This document shows, in pieces, positions 30,760 through 37,530 of a stretch of 37,530 nucleotides of DNA (within the stretch, counting starts at the first letter, position 1; every line of letters starts with the position of its first letter). The position numbers and the translations under genes were made by a program. Source of the stretch: Zoogloeaceae bacterium (GTDB lineage: Bacteria > Pseudomonadota > Gammaproteobacteria > Burkholderiales > Rhodocyclaceae); contig JAITSU010000097.1 of NCBI GenBank assembly GCA_031287525.1, positions 1-37,530 on the forward strand. Reading direction: 5' to 3'. The notes beneath the pieces were generated by a model, which saw only the letters and a program-made list of their open reading frames with translations, had not been told where the DNA came from and did not search any database.

Positions 30760-31620
30760 TCACTTGTCCGCCGACGTTTCCACCTTCCATTTTGCCGTGT
30801 CGTCCTGCGCCAGTTTTTGGGTGAGCCAGGGCAGGCTTTCGCGGAGCGCGTCCGCCAGCGTCCAGGGTGGGTTGATGATGAACATGCCGCTGCCGCTCAT
30901 GCCCATGCCATCCGTTGCCGGAGCGTGTACGCGCAGGGTGACGTGCAGCCAGTCGGTATCCGCTGCGGGCAGGCGTTTCAGGCGTTCGGGCAACTGGCGG
31001 GATTCAATTTTGGCGAGTTGTGGATACCACAGGGCATAGGTGCCGGAAGCAAAGCGTTTCAGGGCGTCTTTCAGGGTGGCGAGCACATTCGCGTAGTCAT
31101 TTTTCGTCTCAAAGGACGGGTCGATCAACACCAGCGCGCGGCGACTGGGCGGGGGCAACAGGGATTTCAACAACGCCAGCCCGTCGCCCGCCGTTGTCTG
31201 CGTCTCGCGCCCCGCGCCCTTGAAATTCTGCGCGAGCAGGCGGAATTCGTTGCTGTGCAGTTCAAACAGGCGCAGCCGGTCAGACGCGCGTAACGCCCGT
31301 TTGGCGAGCCAGGGCGAGCCGGGATATTGCTTCAATTCGCCGGAAGGATTCATGTCCCGCACGGCGGCGAGGTAGGCGGCGACGGGTTTTGGCGCGTCCT
31401 CTCCGTTCTTGCCCCAGATGCGCTCAATGCCTTCCCGGTATTCGCCCAGCTTTTGCGCTTCGCGGGCGTCGAGGCGATAGCGCCCCGCGCCGGCGTGGGT
31501 GTCAATCACATAAAGCGGAGCGGGCTTTTGGGTCAGATAGTCGAGCATCTGCACCAGCGCCAGATGTTTCAGAACATCGGCGTGATTTCCGGCGTGGAAG
31601 GCGTGGCGGTAACTCAGCAT
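30760..31620 (-). CDS. rlmJ: 23S rRNA (adenine(2030)-N6)-methyltransferase
   Basis: This 286-residue SAM-dependent enzyme methylates A2030 of 23S rRNA. The N-terminus MLSYRHAFHAGNHADVLKH is the family signature. The SAM site is in YVIDTHAGAG. The catalytic motif reads DPSF (in VLIDPSFETKNDY) where E. coli has DPPY; the Ser and Phe changes are conservative for this motif. ALWYPQL and SGSGMFIINPPW follow as expected. Length is normal. It is a single gene, with a strong terminator downstream and a 265-bp divergent gap to the hybrid kinase gene. Nothing else was found in that gap. Confidence 0.94.
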   Translation of the reverse strand: MLSYRHAFHAGNHADVLKHLALVQMLDYLTQKPAPLYVIDTHAGAGRYRLDAREAQKLGEYREGIERIWGKNGEDAPKPVAAYLAAVRDMNPSGELKQYPGSPWLAKRALRASDRLRLFELHSNEFRLLAQNFKGAGRETQTTAGDGLALLKSLLPPPSRRALVLIDPSFETKNDYANVLATLKDALKRFASGTYALWYPQLAKIESRQLPERLKRLPAADTDWLHVTLRVHAPATDGMGMSGSGMFIINPPWTLADALRESLPWLTQKLAQDDTAKWKVETSADK

Positions 31621-31885
31621 GGTGGAAGTCGCGGGGTGGGTGAAGGAAGGTTGGCATTGTAATCAGGGATGGTGTCCCGTGCCCATAAATCGGCGTCCAT
31701 CGGTCAATGATAAAAGCATGAATTTTCAACCTGTGCGCCAGAAACAACATTTACAAAATTTGGATGCGGAATGGGATAAATAAATTCGATGTTCTGACTT
31801 ATGATGCTAATTGTCTACATGATGATTTTCTTTATTGCGCGGAGGGCGAACTGCCGCCGTGCCATTTATTTAGTGCGGGGTTTCC

Positions 31886-34800
31886 ATGTTTACCTATCGG
31901 TTAAGTATCCGTCAGAGCCTGGTGCTGCGTGCCTTTCTGATGGTTTTGGTGGTGCTTGTGCTGTTTATAGCAGGGGCTTCCCAGTTTGTGCTCACGCCTT
32001 CCATCAAGAGAATCGCGCATACTCAGGTGGAGCAGGTGAGCAACCAGATTGAACTCCGTATGCAATACCTGCTGGAACGGGTGGCGCTCACGCTGGACAA
32101 CAGCGTCCAGTATGCTCGCGCGGGAAGGTTGAGCGTCGACGATGTGCTCGCCTTCAACCGCTTCTTTGTTCCCATCATGCAGAATCACCCGGAGATGCCT
32201 GCGGTTGTCCTGGCGAATGAAAGCGGGTTGGCGCTTCTGCTCGTGCGTACAACGGGCGGGCGCTGGATCAATCGCCTGAGCAATCCCGATGCCTGGGGAG
32301 GGCGAACTTACTTGCTGACCTGGGATAGCGAGGGGCGGCTGGAAAACGTCGGAATGGACATAGAGGATTACGACGCCCGAACACGCCCGTGGTTCAAAGG
32401 CGCTATGGGGCTGTCGAACGAAAGCGATCATTACTGGACGGAACCCTACATCTATCATACCACCCAGTATCCGGGCGTCACCGTCTCGCGGCGCTGGAAG
32501 GCGGCAGATGGCGTCACATGGATCATGGAACATGATGTGGAACTGGCCGCGTTATCCAGGCGTACTTCGAGCTTGCAAGTGGGTAAATCGGGCTTCGTCA
32601 TCCCGTTTTCCGACGCGGGAAACATACTGATCGGCATGCCGAAGTATCCGGGCTTCGAGGGTGAAGACAAGGACGCTTTATTGGGGGTGACAATGCCCCA
32701 GCAGTTGGGCATCAACGAACTCACCGAGGGCTTCAATCACTGGTTGCTGGCGCAGAAGCCCGATAATACATTGAGCGAATACACCTACGATGATCAAGAC
32801 TGGTTCAGCTATTTCCATAGTTTTGGCACGGGGAATCAGAAATTCTGGATCGGCGTTTTCGCGCCACAAGAGGATTTCGTTCCCGGCAAGCGTCAGGACA
32901 TCATTATGCTGTCCCTGCTGGTGAGCATGGTGCTGTTGTTCGCCTTTGTCACCACCACGCGCCTTGCCCGACGCTTTGCCCAACCCCTGTTGCAACTGAC
33001 GGCAGAAAGTCGGCGTCTGGGCAACATGGAACTGGAAAAGCCGGTGCAAGTCGAATCTTCCTGGCCGGAAATCGAGCACCTGACAGCGGCGCAGGAGACC
33101 ATGCGCGTTGAACTTCTGGAGGCGACGCGGCAACTGAAAGAAACCAACGCCACGCTGGAGGACAGGGTGCGAGAACGCACGCTTGAACTGGAAGCGAGCA
33201 AGGTGAACGCCGAGCATTCACAACGCATGATTATTGACATGGCGGATTCCCTGCCGTGCGCGGCATTCCGTTATGAATATAACGAAAAAGACGAAGTGAA
33301 TTTTGTGTTCGTGAGCAGCAAGGTCAAGGATATTCTGGGGCTTTCATGCGAAGAAATCATAAATGACCCGAAGTCGCGCTGGCGTTACGCGCATCCTGAT
33401 GATGTCGAACAGGCGCGTTACCTCTTGCAAGGCTTACGCAAGGAACATAAAGGCGTGTTTCTGCTACGGATTTGCCTGCCGGGGCAAGCCATGCGCTGGG
33501 TGGAGGCGCGCGCGGAACGGGTGATGCTGGAAAACGGGCGCATGTGTTGGAACGGCTATTGGCTGGATGTCACCGAAGCCCAGATCGCGCGGCAAACCCT
33601 GGCTGACCAGTTGTTGTTCCAGGAGAAATTGATTGACACCCTGCCCGACCCCATCTTTTACAAAAACCCGGAGTGCCGTTTCATTGGCTGCAACCGCGCC
33701 TACGAACAGGCATTCGGCGTGTCGCGGCAGGATCTTGCGGGTAAAACCGTGCTGGAAATCGGCTATTTGACGGAGGAAGCGCGCAGGGATTTTCACTATC
33801 AGGATCAGCGCCTGGTTGCCGAATCGGGCAAGTTCTCGCAGGAAATGGAATTCGATTATGCCGATGGCGAGCGTCGGCATGTGCTCTACGCCAGTTGTGG
33901 CTTCCTGCTTGCCGATGGTCGTCCCGGCGGTCTGCTCGGCGTCATCGTGGATATTTCCGCGCAAAAGAAAGCGCAGCAGATGGCGGAAGAAGCCGCGCGC
34001 ATCAAATCTGATTTTCTTGCCAACATGAGCCATGAAATCCGTACCCCGATGAATGCCATTGTCGGCATGGCGCATCTGGCGATGCGGACTGAACTGACGC
34101 CCAAGCAGCGCGATTACCTGCAAAAAATCCAGCAATCAAGCCAGCATTTGCTTGGCGTGATTAACGACATTCTCGATTTTTCCAAGATTGAAGCGGGCAA
34201 GATGCAGGTGGAGCGCGTGGAATTCGATCTGGAACAGTTGATGGAAAATGTCAGTACCCTGGTTGCCGAAAAAACGCACAGCAAGGGGTTGGAACTCGTC
34301 TTTCAGGTGCATCCAGAAGTGCCGCGCTACCTGTTGGGCGACTCTTTGCGTTTGGGGCAGGTGCTCATCAACTATGCCAACAACGCGGTGAAATTTACCG
34401 AAAAAGGCGAGGTCAGCATCGAAGTCAGCGTACTCGAAAAAACGAGCGTTCAGGCAATGCTCAAGTTTTCTGTCAGTGACACCGGCATCGGCCTTACGCC
34501 GGAACAACAGGCGCAACTCTTTCAGAGTTTCAGTCAGGCGGATCGTTCCATTACCCGCAAATACGGCGGTACTGGTCTGGGTCTGGCAATCAGCAAGCAG
34601 TTGGCAAAACTGATGCAGGGCGAAGTTGGCGTTGAGTCGACAGCGGGCAAAGGCTCGACCTTCTGGTTCACGGCGCGTCTGGGCATCAGTCACAAAAAGT
34701 CCCGTCCGCTGGTGTTGAGCCATGAATTGGCAGGGCATCGGGTACTGGTGGTGGACGATAACGAAAGCACCCGCAATGTGTTCCATGAAATGCTGGCGAA

Positions 34801-36229
34801 CATGAATCTGCGCGTCGACGAGGCGGATTCCGGTCAACGCGCGTTGGACATGGTTGCGGAAGCACAGGCGCAGGGCAAACCCTTCAATGTCATATTGCTG
34901 GATTGGCGGATGCCGGGTATGGACGGGATTGAAGTTGCCCATCGCCTGCACACAATTCTGGGCGCCAATTGTCCCCGGATTATCATGGCGACCGCCTATG
35001 GTCGTGAGGAATTGCTGCATTCCGCCGCCCAAAGCGGTATTGAAAACGTGTTGATCAAACCTGTGAGCGCCTCACTGCTGTTCAATGAAATGGCGCGGGC
35101 GCTGGGAGATGAGGGACGTGGTGAAGAACTCCGGGAAGAAGACTCCCGGCAAACCGCGCCCGCAACGGGATTGGAAGAGATTGCCGGAGCGCATATCCTG
35201 CTCGTGGAAGACAATGAGCTGAACCAGCAGGTCGCCAGCGAAATTTTGCAAGACGAAGGCTTCCACGTCACCATCGCCTGCGATGGCAAGGTGGCCGTGG
35301 AATGGGTGCGCGGAGGAGGAGAAGGCGGGCAACTACCGTGCGACCTGATTCTCATGGACATGCAGATGCCGGTTATGGACGGGCTGGAAGCCACCCGGCA
35401 GATTCGCGCCCTGGGCAACACCACGCCCATCATTGCCATGACCGCCAATGCCCTGTCAGGCGACCGCGAGCGTTGTCTGGAAGCGGGCATGAACGATTAT
35501 CTGCACAAGCCCATAGAACCCGATCGGCTCTGGGCGGTGCTGCGGCAATGGATCACGCCTTGCCCGGAATTCAGGAAAATAAATGACGCTCAACCGCCGG
35601 TCGTGCGCGGGGTAGGCGGGGTAGAGGAGCAAGCCTTGTTGCCGGAAATTCGCGGTCTGGATGTGACGGGCGGTTTGCGTCGGGTAATGGGCAAGACAAC
35701 GCTGTACCGCGAACTGCTGCAAAAATTCATCGCCAGTCAGGGGAACGCGCCTGTCGAAGTGCGTACTGCCGTTGCCGCAGATGACTGGACGCTGGCAGAG
35801 CGCGTCGCGCATACCCTGAAAGGCGTTGCGGGCAACATCGGCGCGGATGAAATTTCTGAACGCGCTGCCGAACTGCAAGCCATTTGCCGGGAAAAATCAG
35901 TGGAATACCTGCCGGATGCTTTAGCCGCGCTGGAAGCCGTGATGACGCCCTTCATAGCGGCGTTGCGGGAATTTTTTGTGTCCGCCGAAATCGAGGCGGC
36001 GAATACCACAGAGAACGTCGACGCGCCCGCCGACCCCGCGCATGTACAGTCTGTCGTGCAGCTCATCACAGGATTGCTGGCGGAAAATGACGCGGAAGCG
36101 AGCGATGTATTGCGGCAGGAAGCGTCCGCGCTGAAATCGGCGCTCGGCGCGGATTTCGCGGTATTTGAGCGGGCAATACAGGCTTTTGATTTTGATCGCG
36201 CGCATGACCTGTTGTACACTCACGCATAA
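31886..36229 (+). CDS. Hybrid sensor histidine kinase (Cache-like sensor, PAS, two receivers, HPt)
   Basis: This 1447-residue inner-membrane kinase has, in order: TM1 (about 12-34), a ~300-residue periplasmic Cache-like sensor with [10 protein letters not shown] and [12 protein letters not shown]2 (about 338-358), HAMP, a coiled coil (about 415-450), PAS (about 455-575), PAS (about 585-700), HisKA with His716 in [13 protein letters not shown], HATPase ([29 protein letters not shown]), a receiver with Asp1006 ([11 protein letters not shown]), a second receiver with Asp1158 ([11 protein letters not shown]) and an HPt domain with His1309 ([11 protein letters not shown]). All phosphorelay residues are present. 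It is followed 16 bp later by a REC-HD-GYP gene, a likely output. Stimulus unknown. Confidence 0.93.
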   Translation: MFTYRLSIRQSLVLRAFLMVLVVLVLFIAGASQFVLTPSIKRIAHTQVEQVSNQIELRMQYLLERVALTLDNSVQYARAGRLSVDDVLAFNRFFVPIMQNHPEMPAVVLANESGLALLLVRTTGGRWINRLSNPDAWGGRTYLLTWDSEGRLENVGMDIEDYDARTRPWFKGAMGLSNESDHYWTEPYIYHTTQYPGVTVSRRWKAADGVTWIMEHDVELAALSRRTSSLQVGKSGFVIPFSDAGNILIGMPKYPGFEGEDKDALLGVTMPQQLGINELTEGFNHWLLAQKPDNTLSEYTYDDQDWFSYFHSFGTGNQKFWIGVFAPQEDFVPGKRQDIIMLSLLVSMVLLFAFVTTTRLARRFAQPLLQLTAESRRLGNMELEKPVQVESSWPEIEHLTAAQETMRVELLEATRQLKETNATLEDRVRERTLELEASKVNAEHSQRMIIDMADSLPCAAFRYEYNEKDEVNFVFVSSKVKDILGLSCEEIINDPKSRWRYAHPDDVEQARYLLQGLRKEHKGVFLLRICLPGQAMRWVEARAERVMLENGRMCWNGYWLDVTEAQIARQTLADQLLFQEKLIDTLPDPIFYKNPECRFIGCNRAYEQAFGVSRQDLAGKTVLEIGYLTEEARRDFHYQDQRLVAESGKFSQEMEFDYADGERRHVLYASCGFLLADGRPGGLLGVIVDISAQKKAQQMAEEAARIKSDFLANMSHEIRTPMNAIVGMAHLAMRTELTPKQRDYLQKIQQSSQHLLGVINDILDFSKIEAGKMQVERVEFDLEQLMENVSTLVAEKTHSKGLELVFQVHPEVPRYLLGDSLRLGQVLINYANNAVKFTEKGEVSIEVSVLEKTSVQAMLKFSVSDTGIGLTPEQQAQLFQSFSQADRSITRKYGGTGLGLAISKQLAKLMQGEVGVESTAGKGSTFWFTARLGISHKKSRPLVLSHELAGHRVLVVDDNESTRNVFHEMLANMNLRVDEADSGQRALDMVAEAQAQGKPFNVILLDWRMPGMDGIEVAHRLHTILGANCPRIIMATAYGREELLHSAAQSGIENVLIKPVSASLLFNEMARALGDEGRGEELREEDSRQTAPATGLEEIAGAHILLVEDNELNQQVASEILQDEGFHVTIACDGKVAVEWVRGGGEGGQLPCDLILMDMQMPVMDGLEATRQIRALGNTTPIIAMTANALSGDRERCLEAGMNDYLHKPIEPDRLWAVLRQWITPCPEFRKINDAQPPVVRGVGGVEEQALLPEIRGLDVTGGLRRVMGKTTLYRELLQKFIASQGNAPVEVRTAVAADDWTLAERVAHTLKGVAGNIGADEISERAAELQAICREKSVEYLPDALAALEAVMTPFIAALREFFVSAEIEAANTTENVDAPADPAHVQSVVQLITGLLAENDAEASDVLRQEASALKSALGADFAVFERAIQAFDFDRAHDLLYTHA

Positions 36230-36245
36230 AACGGGAGCATATAAA

Positions 36246-37409
36246 ATGACCATAGAAATTAACGCCGCGCCTACCATTCTGATCGTTGACGACGTGCCGG
36301 ACAATCTTGTCCTGATGAGCAGTCTGTTGAAGGATCTCTACAGGGTCAAAGTCGCCAACAGCGGAAAAAAGGCAATCAGCATCGCCACTTCGGGGACGCC
36401 TCCCGACCTGATTTTGCTCGATGTCATGATGCCGGAAATGGACGGTTACGAGGTCTGCAAATATCTGCAATCCTTGCCGGTCATCCGTAACGTTCCCATC
36501 ATTTTTCTGACCGCCAATCATGAAGCCAGGGATGAGCAGACCGGGCTGGAAATGGGCGCGGTGGATTACATCACCAAGCCGATTGTGCCCGCCGTCGTGC
36601 TGGCGCGTGTCGCCACCCACTTGCAGTTGAAAGCGAGCGCCGATTTCCTGCGCGACAAATCCGCCTTTCTGGAAGCCGAAGTCACCCGGCGCACCAGCGA
36701 AATCCAGGCGATTCAGGATGTCACCATTCTGATGATGGCGTCACTGGCGGAAACCCGCGATAACGAAACCGGCAATCACATCCACCGCACCCAGCGTTAT
36801 GTCCGAATACTGGCCCAGAGCCTGAGTGAACATCCCCGTTTTCGGGATTACCTGAACCGGGACACAATAGAATTGCTCTACAAATCCGCGCCTTTGCATG
36901 ATATTGGCAAAGTCGGTATTCCTGACCGCATCCTGCTGAAACCGGGCAAGCTGACGGAGGAAGAATTCGACATCATGAAACAACATGCCGTTCTGGGCTA
37001 TGAGGCCATCGCGCAAGCCGAAAAGCAATTGGGCAAAGACGTTGATTTTCTTGTTTGCGCCAAGGAAATCGCCTGTTCGCACCATGAAAAATGGGATGGC
37101 AGCGGCTATCCCTACGGGTTGGCGGGTAACGACATTCCCATTTCCGCCCGTCTCATGGCGGTGGCGGATGTCTACGACGCGCTGATCAGCCGCCGTGTTT
37201 ACAAACCCGCCATGAGCCACGAAAAAGCCTGTGAAATCATTGTTCAGGGCGCAGGTAAACATTTCGACCCGGATGTGGTACATGCTTTCCTGGCGCTGGA
37301 TGGTGAATTCATCTCCATTGCCGCCCGCTTTGAAGACAGCGAAACCGACCTGATGCGGGAAATCGCGACTCTGGAAATCGTGATGGGAGAAAAAATCAAT
37401 CTGGAGTAA
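36246..37409 (+). CDS. Response regulator with HD-GYP domain (predicted cyclic-di-GMP phosphodiesterase)
   Basis: This 387-residue protein has an N-terminal receiver (phospho-acceptor Asp59 in LILLDVMMPEMDG, Lys111 in ITKP), a helical linker (about 125-165) and an HD-GYP domain with His218-Asp219 (LHDIGKVGIPDRIL), HH at 279-280 and GYP at 287-289 (HHEKWDGSGYPYG). The residues needed for metal binding and c-di-GMP hydrolysis are present. ATG 36246 is chosen because GGGAG lies 9-13 bp upstream and the receiver starts there; a longer frame overlaps the kinase gene. It forms an operon with the hybrid kinase, whose HPt could phosphorylate it. Confidence 0.93.
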   Translation: MTIEINAAPTILIVDDVPDNLVLMSSLLKDLYRVKVANSGKKAISIATSGTPPDLILLDVMMPEMDGYEVCKYLQSLPVIRNVPIIFLTANHEARDEQTGLEMGAVDYITKPIVPAVVLARVATHLQLKASADFLRDKSAFLEAEVTRRTSEIQAIQDVTILMMASLAETRDNETGNHIHRTQRYVRILAQSLSEHPRFRDYLNRDTIELLYKSAPLHDIGKVGIPDRILLKPGKLTEEEFDIMKQHAVLGYEAIAQAEKQLGKDVDFLVCAKEIACSHHEKWDGSGYPYGLAGNDIPISARLMAVADVYDALISRRVYKPAMSHEKACEIIVQGAGKHFDPDVVHAFLALDGEFISIAARFEDSETDLMREIATLEIVMGEKINLE

Positions 37410-37424
37410 AAAACATCAGAGTGG

Positions 37425-37530
37425 CGGGGGGGGGGGGGGGCCGCGAGCCGGCGGGGCGCGGGGGTGGGGGCGCCCCGCCCCGGCGCGCCCCGCCCCCCCC
37501 CCCCCCCCGGTGGGGGGGGGGGGGTGTGGT
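37425..37530. other. G/C homopolymer contig end, likely artefact
   Basis: The last ~100 bases are almost only long G and C runs, unlike anything else in the window, and encode nothing. This fits low-quality read ends at a contig edge better than real DNA. Confidence 0.85.

Overview
The window looks like a contig-end piece of a Gram-negative, probably betaproteobacterial, chromosome. This rests on an aat-bpt pair, rlmJ, tex, dnaB, an atoDA-type CoA-transferase, a hybrid sensor kinase with HPt, an HD-GYP regulator and a lone fliW. No rRNA, tRNA, CRISPR array or intact transposase was seen. Species cannot be fixed from the sequence alone. The last ~100 bases are G/C homopolymer and look like an assembly artefact.

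Layout. (1) 1-3532: a MITE-like repeat, then two divergent CoA-transferase units (acetyl-CoA hydrolase/transferase family on minus; AtoD-AtoA on plus). (2) 3546-5651, minus: the N-degron transferases Bpt and Aat, and a secreted NlpC/P60 hydrolase. (3) 5719-8302, plus: a response regulator with a degenerate GGDEF domain, then DnaB. (4) 8303-14230: an AT-rich accessory island between the 3' ends of dnaB and tex. It holds short secreted or membrane ORFs separated by four long and one truncated copy of a repeat. Each long copy carries a hairpin, a conserved sigma70-like promoter and a decayed Rhs/YD-repeat fragment. (5) 14231-16564, minus: tex. (6) 16752-25031, plus: an SsuA/TauA-type ABC transporter, a GntR/UTRA regulator, an AprA/AsfA-like flavoprotein, an AprB/AsfB-like ferredoxin, a HEAT-repeat protein and a NapH/NosR-like membrane Fe-S protein. 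Matching palindromes lie before the transporter and before the regulator. (7) 25341-31620: fliW, a SixA-Sel1 fusion, gamma carbonic anhydrase with a duplicated gene end, pepD, a MazG-like hydrolase, an unknown two-gene module, and rlmJ. (8) 31886-37409, plus: a 1447-residue hybrid histidine kinase followed by a REC-HD-GYP protein.

How the parts may work together. Region 6 reads as one inducible pathway: a periplasmic binding protein and ABC importer bring in a probable sulfonate-like compound, and a quinone-to-Fe-S-to-flavin chain reduces or cleaves it, under GntR control. Region 4 reads as a cassette array left by an Rhs polymorphic-toxin locus. The surviving cargo are signal-peptide or membrane proteins, as expected of orphan immunity genes, but no toxin domain was recognised, so this is a hypothesis. 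Region 8 and the regulator at 5719 point to two-component and cyclic-di-GMP-type signalling. The most novel candidates are the Rhs-vestige cassette array and the six-part redox/transport cluster.
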